Below the pieces are notes generated by a model. That model searched no databases, had not been told where the DNA came from, and saw only the letters and a list, made by a program, of their open reading frames with translations. Shown one piece after another: positions 1 to 8,556 of a stretch of DNA of 64,000 nucleotides. The stretch's first letter is position 1, and each line of letters starts with the position of its first letter. The DNA lies in contig NZ_MSSV01000014.1 in the NCBI RefSeq assembly GCF_002150505.1, forward strand, positions 62,001 through 126,000, given 5' to 3'. The position numbers and the translations under genes are program-made. This DNA comes from Algoriphagus ratkowskyi (lineage in GTDB: Bacteria; Bacteroidota; Bacteroidia; Cytophagales; Cyclobacteriaceae).

Positions 1-393
1 AATTTTTACATCAAGTTTGATTTTGAAGTCATCCCAGATCTGAAAAACACCAAATCTCTCTCCGAAATCCTTCAAAAAGAGAAGGAAGGAGAATTGATTC
101 TAAAAAATATAATTCCTTCTGATGACGTGATCTTATTGGATGAACGCGGCAAAAGCCATAGCTCCATAGATTTCTCAGAATTCCTTCAGAAGAAGATGAA
201 TGCAGGCTTAAAGCAACTCATTTTCGTCATTGGTGGACCTTATGGTTTTTCGGACCAGGTTTACGCCAGATCAAACGGCAAACTTTCCATATCCAAAATG
301 ACATTTTCGCATCAGATGATCCGACCTTTTTTCATCGAGCAACTTTATCGAGGATTTACGATTCTGAGAAATGAGCCATATCATCACGAGTAA
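1..393 (+). CDS. rlmH: 23S rRNA pseudouridine-1915 N3-methyltransferase RlmH (5' end outside window)
   Basis: The reading frame is open from the first base and ends at the TAA of 391-393, giving 130 residues of a protein that is normally about 157 long, so the first ~27 residues lie upstream of the window. RlmH is a SPOUT-fold enzyme that methylates N3 of pseudouridine 1915 in 23S rRNA using S-adenosylmethionine, in the cytoplasm. The SPOUT signature is visible: the FVIGGPYGFS loop (SAM-binding knot) and the conserved C-terminal RNEPYHHE end. The family call is firm. An internal TTG at 94 could be mistaken for a start, but homologous sequence continues upstream of it. Confidence 0.95.
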   Translation, partial: NFYIKFDFEVIPDLKNTKSLSEILQKEKEGELILKNIIPSDDVILLDERGKSHSSIDFSEFLQKKMNAGLKQLIFVIGGPYGFSDQVYARSNGKLSISKMTFSHQMIRPFFIEQLYRGFTILRNEPYHHE

Positions 394-460
394 ATAGTTT
401 TCATTATTCGGAAAAAAGTAATCTGTGGACACGCTTATAAAAGACACTAAAAATTGATCA

Positions 461-1936
461 CTAACCGTCTATCATTTCACTCATGATTTTTGCAGAAAGC
501 AAGCAAAGGGGGATTCCTCCACCAGGATGCACGGAACCTCCGCAGAAATACAGATTTTTTATAGATGAGGAATAATTAGCATGGCGGAGAAAAGCCGCAA
601 ACTTATTATTTGAGCTATTGCCATAGAGTGCCCCTTGAGCAGAGGACGTCTTCGATTCTATCGATCGAGGATCTAAGATTTCTTCTACTTCAATCAAGGC
701 TTCCAAATCAGTTTTTAGGATTCTATTCAACTTATGAATGATATTTCTCTTCGCTTCAGCTATCATCTTATCCCAATCTTGTCCTTGGTTATTGGGCACA
801 TTGATCATCGTAAACCAATTCATACAACCCCCAGGAGCGTCATCAGATTTGTGAGTTGAGGTAATATTCAGATAAATGGTAGGATCTTCATAGATCGTCC
901 CACGCTTAAAAATATGCTCGAATTCCAAGGGATAATTATCTGAGAAGAGAATATTGTGTAGATCAAGCTCTTGAAATTCACGTTTGATTCCCCAATAGAA
1001 TATCAGTGCAGAACTTGATTTGGGCTGGCTGAGCAAAAGCTTAGGTTGCTTCTCTTCTTTAAGGATCGTCTTGTAGGCATTAACCATATCCATATTATTT
1101 GTCACGAGGTCAGCATGGAAATCTTTGTCTTTTACTCTGATTCCTATTGCTTTTCCACCTTCGACTAAGACCTTTTCCACTTTCTGTCCAAAATGATAAT
1201 TCACTCCGAGTTCTTCTGAAAGTTTGAACAGACTCATCGTGATATCATGCATCCCTTTTTTAGGAAAAAAGGCACCTATGTTAAATTCAAGATGAGGAAT
1301 AATATTTAGTGTAGCAGGGGTTTCAAAGGGATTTGAACCGTTGTAAGTAGCATAACGATTAAAGAGTTGCACCAATTTGGGATGAGAAAACTGCTTTCTA
1401 TTTGCTTCATTCATAGTAGAGAAAATCCCCAGTTTCCTCATTTTCAGATAGGACTTCATCGCTTGTGAATTTGTCCACGTACTGATCTTGTGAAGGGAGC
1501 GATTCATGAAAAGTGGAGCCAGACTATCGTAGATAAAGGCTGATTTGAGAAGCGCTTCGCGAATGTTAGAAGCCGGCTCGCCCAGCTTAGTCTGCACTTC
1601 TTCTGCAAAGTGATTGAGATCTGAGTAAGCTTTTAGCGTCGTCCCATCTTCCCAGAAATAATTACAAGCAACCTCCAGCTTTTCATATTCAAAGTAGTCT
1701 TCAGGATTTTTCCCAGCTAGTCGAAAAAGCTCATCGACCTGCTCAGGAAGTGTGAAAAGCGAAGGTCCCGCATCAAATCTGTATTCTCCTAGGTGAATCT
1801 CACTCAGTTTCCCTCCCGGATAGGTATTCGCTTCAAAGACTATCACTGAATAGCCTTTTAATGCCAGCCGAATGGAAGCAGCAATGCCCGCAATTCCAGC
1901 ACCAATAATTAGTGCCTGTGTATGATTGCTTTTCAT
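461..1936 (-). CDS. crtD: Carotenoid 3,4-desaturase, CrtD type (CrtI/phytoene desaturase family)
   Basis: FAD-dependent flavoprotein of the CrtI family, 491 residues from the chosen start. An N-terminal dinucleotide-binding motif (GAGIAGIAAS) and the PGGK loop are followed by the RFDAGPSLF segment and a C-terminal GGSVHPGGGIP motif, typical of carotenoid desaturases. It is clearly different from the CrtI at 35952-37430, and best fits CrtD, which introduces the 3',4' double bond into 1'-hydroxy carotenoids after CruF hydration. The ATG at 1934-1936 is preferred over the in-frame ATG at 1984, because the Rossmann strand starts right after it (MKSNHTQALIIGAG). It sits alone, about 28 kb from the other carotenoid genes. 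It could instead be another CrtI paralogue such as a carotenoid isomerase or oxidase; the CrtD role is inferred from the full pathway. Confidence 0.8.
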   Translation of the reverse strand: MKSNHTQALIIGAGIAGIAASIRLALKGYSVIVFEANTYPGGKLSEIHLGEYRFDAGPSLFTLPEQVDELFRLAGKNPEDYFEYEKLEVACNYFWEDGTTLKAYSDLNHFAEEVQTKLGEPASNIREALLKSAFIYDSLAPLFMNRSLHKISTWTNSQAMKSYLKMRKLGIFSTMNEANRKQFSHPKLVQLFNRYATYNGSNPFETPATLNIIPHLEFNIGAFFPKKGMHDITMSLFKLSEELGVNYHFGQKVEKVLVEGGKAIGIRVKDKDFHADLVTNNMDMVNAYKTILKEEKQPKLLLSQPKSSSALIFYWGIKREFQELDLHNILFSDNYPLEFEHIFKRGTIYEDPTIYLNITSTHKSDDAPGGCMNWFTMINVPNNQGQDWDKMIAEAKRNIIHKLNRILKTDLEALIEVEEILDPRSIESKTSSAQGALYGNSSNNKFAAFLRHANYSSSIKNLYFCGGSVHPGGGIPLCLLSAKIMSEMIDG

Positions 1937-2099
1937 TTTTTCAAGTTTTAGAAATGCATCTGAAGATAAAAATTTAGCCCGCAAAATACTTTAGTATTTT
2001 TTACTAAAAATAATACAATAAAAAAAGCTTTTCAACACAATAAAAATGCTTTTAATAATTGTACTTTTTTTATATTCATACTCTTATACTCATATAACC

Positions 2100-3068
2100 A
2101 TGAAAAATTATTTTTCAGTCAAAAGCACAGCCGGATCAGTGATCATGGCCGCTTTGTTGGTAATGGTTGGCTGTACTCAATTTGAGACAGCGGAACCTGC
2201 TTTGGACAACAGTCAGTCTGTTGAAGTATTAAATGAACAAGCAAACGGTGTATTTTTTCCGAATGCGAGAATCTCTTATGGTAATGTTGAGCCTGTGATT
2301 ATCGATGGTGAAAACAACGGTGGAAATAGGACATGCGCGGAGGTGGCAGCAGCCCGCGAAATTCCTAATTTTCAATATTCAAGCGGTCGAATTAATTATG
2401 AAGGTAGTGCATTTTCAAAACCCTTTCCCGCTGGTTTTACAATTACTACTGACGGTACAAATGTAAGTTGGAGTTTTACTCCACCTCCCGGATATTGTCT
2501 GGATGCAATCGCTTTCATTGTGAAAGGTAGTAACGCTGCAAATGTTTATTATTACGGTCCGGATATTTATGAGGATTCGAGGCTTACATCACCTAACAAT
2601 GCAAGTGGCGGGGCGGCTGGACTAAGCAACCTCACTATCTGTTATACCTTAAGACTTTGTGGAGATGTAAAAGAATGCTTTAGGGATGAAACAGCATGGG
2701 CATTTGGAAGCAAGTATATAACTAGAGGAAACTGGGCTACTTATGTCCAATACAGTAATGTGGTGAAAACAGTGAAATTATTTGCTGGACAAACTTATGA
2801 TATTGGCAATGTGACATTTACTCCTTCAGGAGACGATGTAGAAATCAAAATTGAATTGAATGAGTTTGGCAGGTTCCAAGACATTGCTGAAAACGTGAAA
2901 ATTCAGGGTTATGCCTTAATTCCAGCTGCTACAAATCCTTCACCTGGTCTATTTACTACTCATAAGGCAAAGGCTACTGAATCTCCTTACACAGTAGTTG
3001 TTCCTAGGTTCAATTATTATGGAGTACACGTAGATGCTGCTAGAGCGGTAGAATGTCCAACTGATTGA
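2100..3068 (+). CDS. Secreted lipoprotein, function unknown
   Basis: A 322-residue protein beginning with a lipoprotein signal peptide: basic start, hydrophobic stretch and lipobox LVMVGC, so Cys after residue ~22 would be lipidated. An upstream in-frame ATG at 2046 would add 18 hydrophobic residues and is less likely. The mature part is a low-charge, Gly/Asn/Thr-rich beta-type sequence with several Cys residues, and contains the segment DETAWAFGSKY...RGNWATYVQY, a pattern I associate with extracellular Bacteroidota proteins of unknown function. It is followed by its own terminator. No enzyme motif was recognised. Confidence 0.75.
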   Translation: MKNYFSVKSTAGSVIMAALLVMVGCTQFETAEPALDNSQSVEVLNEQANGVFFPNARISYGNVEPVIIDGENNGGNRTCAEVAAAREIPNFQYSSGRINYEGSAFSKPFPAGFTITTDGTNVSWSFTPPPGYCLDAIAFIVKGSNAANVYYYGPDIYEDSRLTSPNNASGGAAGLSNLTICYTLRLCGDVKECFRDETAWAFGSKYITRGNWATYVQYSNVVKTVKLFAGQTYDIGNVTFTPSGDDVEIKIELNEFGRFQDIAENVKIQGYALIPAATNPSPGLFTTHKAKATESPYTVVVPRFNYYGVHVDAARAVECPTD

Positions 3069-3098
3069 ATTTTAAAAAAATTAATTTGAGTAAAACTT

Positions 3099-3135
3099 GA
3101 GCCAGTAGTCGAAACTACTGGCTCATTTATTTTTA
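3099..3135 (+). terminator. Rho-independent terminator after the 2100-3068 lipoprotein
   Basis: Perfect 11-bp stem GAGCCAGTAGT / ACTACTGGCTC with a CGAA loop (3099-3124), followed by a T-rich tail ATTTATTTTT. Confidence 0.9.
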
Positions 3136-3276
3136 TGTTTCAGGATAAGGAAAAAGAGGGAGATAATAATTCTTTTTTAGTCAAAAACTATAGACATTAC
3201 TTCTTAAGAATAAAATACAAGTTATGTAGCGTGGTAGCTATTTTTGACGTATTGAGTGTACACTTAACTCCTTTTT

Positions 3277-3627
3277 ATGAAAAACTTCTTACTAATAGCG
3301 CTTGTCGCACTTATTTTTATTTCCTGTGACAAATTAGACGAACCGGAAATTTTAGGGACTTACACAAATACGCTAGATGGATGCGATTCAGTTGATGACC
3401 CAATGTTTGGCTGCGGAAGATTTATCACACTTTCTGCCGGAGGAGTAGCCGATGTTCTTCTCGGTGGGGACATGATTTCAAGAACTACTTACAAAATCAA
3501 AGGGGAAAAAATTAAGATCGAAAAAAGCGAGCAGTTTGGATTAGAATTGACTTTTAAACAATTAGATGATGGCACACTTAGAGAGGAGCGAGATAAATCA
3601 ATTTGGTATCCGGCGGATATGGATTAA
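3277..3627 (+). CDS. Small lipoprotein, lipocalin-like size, function unknown
   Basis: A 116-residue protein with a clear lipoprotein signal (MKNFLLIALVALIFISC; Cys17 is the lipidation residue, followed by DKLDEPE). The mature part of about 100 residues alternates polar and hydrophobic residues (GTYTNT, FITLSAGGVADVLL, TTYKIKGEKIKIEK) as in small beta-barrel lipoproteins. This resembles short lipocalin-like DUF proteins of Bacteroidota, but I do not recognise a named family. It lies between two other lipoproteins on the same strand, separated by 208 and 235 bases, so is probably transcribed alone. Confidence 0.7.
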   Translation: MKNFLLIALVALIFISCDKLDEPEILGTYTNTLDGCDSVDDPMFGCGRFITLSAGGVADVLLGGDMISRTTYKIKGEKIKIEKSEQFGLELTFKQLDDGTLREERDKSIWYPADMD

Positions 3628-3862
3628 ACCCTGCTCTTTGGGATTCCTGCTTCTCGAGATTTGCAATTCAGGAGAGTCTAGACGAGTGTTTTATTCATAG
3701 AGAATGTGAAAATACAACTATTAAGCAGTTGGTAGAAGAGATAAAGTTATTTGAATTAAATCTTTACTATCTTGTATTTACATACAAATATTATTTATCC
3801 GACTTTTTTAAATATATAAAAGACATTTTATTGTGAAGTAAACTAAAAACTTTTAGACCACT

Positions 3863-5002
3863 ATGAAAACTTTTACAACAAAAATGCTGGTGTTAGTGAC
3901 CTCGGCATTGCTCTTAGGAGCCTGTAGCCAAATGGCTACTTATGAAAATGAAGATCTAAATAATGGATTGGAAAAAGCAGATGAGTTGGGTTTCATATTG
4001 AATCCTTATGGAACTACCAATGGATTTGAGAATGGATCGGTTTTGTTTGGAAACGAAATTGACTGTGAAAGTTCTTATTGTGTTCCTGCAGAAAGGGTTG
4101 ATGAAATACGCTTCTCTAGAAGTCTTACTCCTCAAAAAAGGACATCGGGTGAAAATGTTAAGGAGGTATATTCAAATGTATATTTAACTCTTTTACCAAA
4201 TAACATGGCTTACTATGAGGTAGATGTTATTTCTGTTTTAATTTCAGGAGATCCACAATCTCTTGTATCTTTTGATGGTTCCATTGGTGGCTATAGCTTT
4301 GCGACATATCCAGGTCAGAGTTATCAGGATGTAAGTAATAATATAAGGACTAATTATTTTAGAAGTGAAATGTTTGACTTTACAGCTATTCATTGTGGTA
4401 ATTCATTTGATTACATTATTAATGAAACAAGTTTTGCTGTGGACGAACCTGTAGTTTTCACAGGTACTCTTTATCTGATCCCGATTTGCAGGAGTAGTTG
4501 TGATGAAGAAACTTTTGACTATTCCAGTTCAGTAGAAGAGGGCATGGTTGATGTAACATTTGAATATAGTTACAGCGAAGAAGCTAAAGTATCCATTGAT
4601 TTTACTTTTCCACAAATCATCATTGATATTCCAAATAATGGCACATATACAGGTGCTGATGGAAAAAATTACAGAGTAACAGGAAATGGAACTGTATTCC
4701 ATTGGACAGGCGAAGTTAGCTGTTCTTCTGAATCACCAACGACATTTTCATTTAAGGGATTGGTTCCTGACTGTGGTGCAGGAAATTCAAATGATGGAAA
4801 AGCTAATATTTGGACAGGTGCGAAAGTAGTAGCAGTCGATGGTGTTTCACTAGTTAACAATCCAGAAACTTTAGACATTAATGAAGGATTTTATTCTCTT
4901 AAAAGAGAGCTTTCAAACATTGTATTTGAAGGTTGTCCAACTACAAAAAAAAGTAAAAAGAAAAAAACTTCTGAGAATAATGATGGGCCTCCAAAGAGTT
5001 AA
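3863..5002 (+). CDS. Secreted lipoprotein with Lys-rich tail, function unknown
   Basis: A 379-residue protein with lipobox LLLGAC (Cys21) after a basic/hydrophobic signal peptide. The mature part is rich in acidic and aromatic residues and carries nine or more cysteines, several in pairs (DCESSYC, CRSSC), suggesting disulphides outside the cytoplasm. A motif-like stretch, GTYTGADGKNYRVTGNGTVFHWTGEV, suggests a beta-sandwich. The protein ends in an unusual basic tail (TTKKSKKKKTSENN). It has the same general plan as the lipoprotein at 2100-3068, but I see no convincing direct homology. No function can be assigned. Confidence 0.75.
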   Translation: MKTFTTKMLVLVTSALLLGACSQMATYENEDLNNGLEKADELGFILNPYGTTNGFENGSVLFGNEIDCESSYCVPAERVDEIRFSRSLTPQKRTSGENVKEVYSNVYLTLLPNNMAYYEVDVISVLISGDPQSLVSFDGSIGGYSFATYPGQSYQDVSNNIRTNYFRSEMFDFTAIHCGNSFDYIINETSFAVDEPVVFTGTLYLIPICRSSCDEETFDYSSSVEEGMVDVTFEYSYSEEAKVSIDFTFPQIIIDIPNNGTYTGADGKNYRVTGNGTVFHWTGEVSCSSESPTTFSFKGLVPDCGAGNSNDGKANIWTGAKVVAVDGVSLVNNPETLDINEGFYSLKRELSNIVFEGCPTTKKSKKKKTSENNDGPPKS

Positions 5003-5021
5003 TCACTTATGTCGGGTATTT

Positions 5022-5270
5022 CTATGAACAGAAAATATATGTATGGGATCGACCTGCTACTCGGAATTCTTGTTTTGCTCTTATAATTAAATGACAGTGA
5101 TTTGTCATCGCAAACCAGCAAAAAATCTCTAATCCCTTATGCCTTTGACAATAATTGAGAATTTCTATGAACTTCTCCCAATAGCAAGCAAAAACATTTA
5201 CCCATTGATGCACCGTGAATATGACGAGGTGAATAGCTCCGTAATCTTGGATTTGGTAATAAATAACCAT
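5022..5270 (-). pseudogene. Truncated REP-associated tyrosine transposase (RayT, Y1 family)
   Basis: The 82-codon frame matches only the N-terminal half of RAYT/Y1 transposases: the IHLVIFTV...WVNVF...YCQRHKGLEIFCW series, ending with the HUH metal-binding motif (MTNHCHLIIRAK). Homology stops about 15 codons before the stop, so the helices holding the catalytic tyrosine are missing. It is therefore a remnant that cannot act alone. RAYTs mobilise or maintain REP hairpin repeats, and REP-like clusters occur elsewhere in this window (40681-40865, 48225-49449). Confidence 0.75.
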
Positions 5271-5361
5271 AATTGAAATTAAAATTGTCGGATTAAAAAT
5301 TTTCGATATCGCTTCGGAATTTTAAATTTAGAAGAGCCCGCAAATCCCGAGAGAATCTCAT

Positions 5362-5397
5362 AAAAAAACTCCTGAGATCGATTTCAGGAGTTTTTTT
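5362..5397 (-). terminator. Bidirectional terminator downstream of glyS
   Basis: Stem ACTCCTGA / TCAGGAGT around an 8-base loop, flanked by an A run (5362-5367) and a T run (5391-5397), so it can stop transcription from either side. It lies 17 bases after the glyS stop codon. Confidence 0.9.
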
Positions 5398-5413
5398 ATG
5401 CTTTTTAAAATTC

Positions 5414-6880
5414 TTACAGCTTTTCAAAGATCCTTCTAAAGCTAGTCGCCTCAGCAATTCTTCCATGAAGCTCAGAGATAGGCACTCTTTCCTGCTCTGT
5501 AGTATCACGATGACGGATAGTCACAGTGTTGTCTTCTAGCGTCTGATGATCCACCGCAATACAGAATGGAGTTCCAATCAAATCCTGACGCGCATACCGC
5601 TTACCGATCGATGAAGCATCTTCATAGATAATATTAAAATCGTATTTCAACAGTTCCACTATTTCCTGCCCTTTCTCTGGTAAGCCATCTTTCTTTGTAA
5701 TAGGGAGAATAGCTGCTTTCACAGGTGCTATTGCTGGATGAAGTTTCAAGAAAGTTCTGCTTTTCTCTTCAGTTACTTCCTCGGTATATGCGTTGCAAAG
5801 TGTCAATAAGAAAAGACGATCTGCTCCGATTGAAGTTTCCACTACAAAAGGAATATAATTCTGATTTATTTCTGGATCGAAATACTGCTGCTTTTTCCTA
5901 GAGAATTCCTGATGTGATTTTAAATCAAAATCAGTTCTGGAGTGAATCCCTTCCACTTCCTTGAAGCCAAATGGGAAGTCGTATTCTATATCCATAGCTG
6001 CATTAGCATAGTGTGCTAGCTTCTCATGGTCATGCTTTCTGAGTTTTTCCTGCGGAATTCCCAAAGCCAAATGCCATCTCATTCTAGTTTCTGCCCATTT
6101 CTGATACCATTCCAGCTCAGTGCCAGGACGTACAAAGAATTGCATCTCCATCTGCTCAAACTCACGCATTCTGAAAATAAATTGACGAGCTACGATTTCA
6201 TTTCTGAACGCTTTTCCTATCTGCGCTATTCCGAATGGAACTTTCATTCTAGCGGTTTTCTGCACATTTAGGAAGTTCACAAAAATTCCCTGAGCCGTCT
6301 CTGGTCTCAGGTAAATAGTAGTAGAATCTTCCGCTACAGAGCCGACTTGAGTGGAGAACATCAGATTGAACTGACGAACATCTGTCCAATTGGAAGTACC
6401 ACTTACTGGACATTTGATACCTTCATTGGTGATTAGATCTCTTACTCCGTCCAAATCCTCCGCTTCCAGCATTCTTGCCAAAGCACCTGTTAATGCATTC
6501 GCTTTTTCAATGTCACCAGCGCGTTCGAAAACTGCTGCATGTTCTTCAACAAGTACATCTGCACGGTAGCGCTTTTTAGAGTCTTTGTTGTCGATCATCG
6601 GATCGTTGAAGCTGTCTATGTGACCAGAAGCCTTCCAAGTGGTAGGATGCATAAATATGGACGCATCTATGCCCACAATATTTCCTTCTACACGTGTCAT
6701 GGTTTCCCACCACAGACGCTTCAGGTTATTTTTCAATTCTACTCCATAAGCACCGTAATCGTACACTGCCTGAAGGCCGTCGTAGATCTCAGAACTAGGG
6801 TAAACAAATCCATACTCTTTGGCATGGGAAATAATATCTTTTAGTTGCGTGTTTTCTGCAGGAGTTTCTGTTTTTGCCAT
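5414..6880 (-). CDS. glyS: Glycine--tRNA ligase, dimeric class II type
   Basis: Class II aminoacyl-tRNA synthetase of 488 residues that charges tRNA-Gly in the cytoplasm. Its size and organisation are those of the single-chain alpha2 enzyme of archaea, eukaryotes and many Bacteroidota, not the E. coli alpha2beta2 type. Visible class II elements include the motif 2 region (FRNEIVARQFIFRMREFEQMEMQFF), the substrate-loop YLRPETAQGIFVNF segment and a C-terminal anticodon-binding domain (APVKAAILPITKKDGLPEK onward, with GKRYARQDLIGTPFCIAVD). The ATG at 6878-6880 is preferred over an ATG six codons upstream, because family members begin just before the KDIISHAKEYGFVYPSSEIY segment. It has its own terminator and is monocistronic. 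Confidence 0.97.
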   Translation of the reverse strand: MAKTETPAENTQLKDIISHAKEYGFVYPSSEIYDGLQAVYDYGAYGVELKNNLKRLWWETMTRVEGNIVGIDASIFMHPTTWKASGHIDSFNDPMIDNKDSKKRYRADVLVEEHAAVFERAGDIEKANALTGALARMLEAEDLDGVRDLITNEGIKCPVSGTSNWTDVRQFNLMFSTQVGSVAEDSTTIYLRPETAQGIFVNFLNVQKTARMKVPFGIAQIGKAFRNEIVARQFIFRMREFEQMEMQFFVRPGTELEWYQKWAETRMRWHLALGIPQEKLRKHDHEKLAHYANAAMDIEYDFPFGFKEVEGIHSRTDFDLKSHQEFSRKKQQYFDPEINQNYIPFVVETSIGADRLFLLTLCNAYTEEVTEEKSRTFLKLHPAIAPVKAAILPITKKDGLPEKGQEIVELLKYDFNIIYEDASSIGKRYARQDLIGTPFCIAVDHQTLEDNTVTIRHRDTTEQERVPISELHGRIAEATSFRRIFEKL

Positions 6881-7010
6881 AGGGGCAAAAATAGGCAAAA
6901 TGAATCAATTGGCGTAGAAAAATGAAAGTCTTCAAAGTTTGGGGACATATGATGCAACTAAACTCTTAACTGTATCGTGTAAACTTCAAACCTGAACTAA
7001 ATCTTACACC

Positions 7011-7691
7011 ATGAAAAAAGTATTACTAGGATTACTCGTATTTCAATTGGTCACTTTTACAGCAAATGCACAAATACAAAAAGGGAGTGTTTTGCTTGGA
7101 GGAAGCATCAACTTCGCTAATAGCAATAATGATCAGCAAAGGACTTCGGATTTAGGCAGTGATAGAAATACGACATCCAATGAGTTTTCCTTTGACCCTA
7201 AGATTGGTGTTGCCTTGGAAAACAATTGGGTTATAGGTGCAATGGTTATATTTAAAACTGGTAAAAGTATAATGGATGCTACCACTTACAGCAGCACAAA
7301 CTCTAGTAAGGAAAAACTTACCAATGAACAAAATGCATTTGGTGTAGGCTTGTTTGCAAGAAAATACTTTCCCTTTGGTGATAAATTTTCAGCATTTGGA
7401 GAGTTAAATAGTGGTTCCCTTTGGAATAAAAACTCTTCCATCTATGAATATAATAATGGTACTCCTGCCGAAAGCGAGAACAAATACACAGAGTATCAGA
7501 CCAACTTGTTAGCAGGAATTGCCTACTTCCCTAAAAATTGGATGGCAATAGAACTTTCTACCAACCTAGTGACTTTTACAAGCTCCAATCAAGAAACTAA
7601 TACTATAGACTACAGTAATAATTCTTTTGATTTTGGTTTAAATACCTCCGCCATAAGCCTTGGTGTATCTTCTTTCTTAAACAATAAGTAA
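7011..7691 (+). CDS. Outer-membrane beta-barrel protein with signal peptide
   Basis: A 226-residue protein with a signal peptidase I type signal (MKKVLLGLLVFQLVTFTANAQ). The mature chain shows amphipathic beta strands alternating with polar loops (GSVLLGGSINFANS, FDPKIGVALENNWVIGAMVIF, NAFGVGLFARKYFPF) and is typical of small 8-stranded outer-membrane barrels of Bacteroidota. A general porin-like/OmpA-barrel structural role is likely, and the ligand is unknown. It is monocistronic, with a strong terminator just downstream. Confidence 0.8.
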   Translation: MKKVLLGLLVFQLVTFTANAQIQKGSVLLGGSINFANSNNDQQRTSDLGSDRNTTSNEFSFDPKIGVALENNWVIGAMVIFKTGKSIMDATTYSSTNSSKEKLTNEQNAFGVGLFARKYFPFGDKFSAFGELNSGSLWNKNSSIYEYNNGTPAESENKYTEYQTNLLAGIAYFPKNWMAIELSTNLVTFTSSNQETNTIDYSNNSFDFGLNTSAISLGVSSFLNNK

Positions 7692-7708
7692 AACTCTTTT
7701 AAAACCAA

Positions 7709-7740
7709 AAAAGGTCAACTCATCGCTGAGTTGACCTTTT
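7709..7740 (+). terminator. Rho-independent terminator after the 7011-7691 barrel gene
   Basis: A 13-bp stem AAAAGGTCAACTC / GAGTTGACCTTTT with a 6-base loop; the T-rich end of the stem provides the U tract. Confidence 0.9.
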
Positions 7741-8065
7741 GGGTTGTAGGTGGTTTTTTCTTTTATGTGTATCAGCTGTGGCACGAGTAAAGATACATAG
7801 CAACTTATTATTTGGAAAACACTAAGATTGAGGCTAATTCGGTCACCTGTCTCCCGATAGCTATCGGGAGGTCTTCCAGCCTGCGGAGCAAAGAATTAAC
7901 GTCTACAGGCATGATTGCGAATCGTAATAATTAATTAAGATTTCAGGCTAAACTAAAATCGAATCAGCTACATCTTTAAAATTAGCTACTTCGGTCTTCC
8001 GTCATCGGACTTCCAGCCTAACTAAGAATTGAGCAAAAATGCATCATTTAGGGCAACCATAAGAT
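7741..8065. repeat. Non-coding stretch with a perfect 20-bp palindrome and short dispersed repeats
   Basis: There is no supported gene here. Positions 7851-7870 form a perfect palindrome (CTCCCGATAG/CTATCGGGAG). Around it are short motifs of the form TTCGGTC-TCCCGTC...CTTCCAGCCT at about 7839-7885, 7990-8020 and again at 58795-58822, consistent with a dispersed intergenic repeat family in this genome. The stretch lies between two convergent genes, so it is not a promoter region. Confidence 0.7.
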
Positions 8066-8500
8066 CTATCTAAATGTGTATTTAAATCCAAATCCTGCAC
8101 GGAAGTAATCCCCATGATCAGTTGCTAAAATAGGCGTAGCTTCTAAGACAAGTCCGAGGTTTTTACTATTAAATGGAGTTACTAAAAGTCCGAAAGGAAT
8201 CGCAATGTAGAAATCATCGTCATCATCATTTTTATGATTTCTATCATCATCCAATCCTAAACCTAATCCTAGGTAAAAGTTGACATCATCTTTCATAACA
8301 ATATTATATGCTCCCATCACTTCAAACCCGATGTCGCCACCTGTCCCGATTCGGGCCTCACCGAAAATTTGTTTGTTGGGATCAGTTCCTAGGGTGACAA
8401 AAGTCTCAGAGCTTTGTAGGTTGACACCTGCGCTGATCTGGGCCTCAGCAAATGAGATGAATGCGAAAAGAGTAAGAGATAATAATACTAATTTTTTCAT
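8066..8500 (-). CDS. Small outer-membrane beta-barrel protein
   Basis: A 144-residue protein with an N-terminal signal peptide (MKKLVLLSLTLFAFISFAEAQ). The mature chain has alternating beta strands and ends in GFGFKYTFR, a typical outer-membrane insertion end with an aromatic residue near the C-terminus. A notable acidic loop (DDDRNHKNDDDDDF) sits in the middle and could bind cations or simply face the medium. It is not a recognised named family. Upstream there are only 56 bases to the end of the oxidoreductase gene on the same strand, so read-through from that unit is possible. Confidence 0.75.
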   Translation of the reverse strand: MKKLVLLSLTLFAFISFAEAQISAGVNLQSSETFVTLGTDPNKQIFGEARIGTGGDIGFEVMGAYNIVMKDDVNFYLGLGLGLDDDRNHKNDDDDDFYIAIPFGLLVTPFNSKNLGLVLEATPILATDHGDYFRAGFGFKYTFR

Positions 8501-8556
8501 ATTTCAGTTTTTATTCTGAACACCACTTTCCAAAACCTCAGCCAAAAAACCTTGGT

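Noticed and set aside
3135..3329. Short gene between the first two lipoproteins
   Set aside because: It starts in the U tract of a terminator and runs into the next gene's signal peptide in another frame; no recognisable sequence.
3603..3836. 77-codon gene after the small lipoprotein
   Set aside because: It begins inside the lipoprotein gene, is A+T-rich and shows no coding character or family similarity.
5293..5508. A small gene overlapping the glyS end
   Set aside because: It lies in another frame over the glyS 3' end and through its terminator, and has no family similarity.
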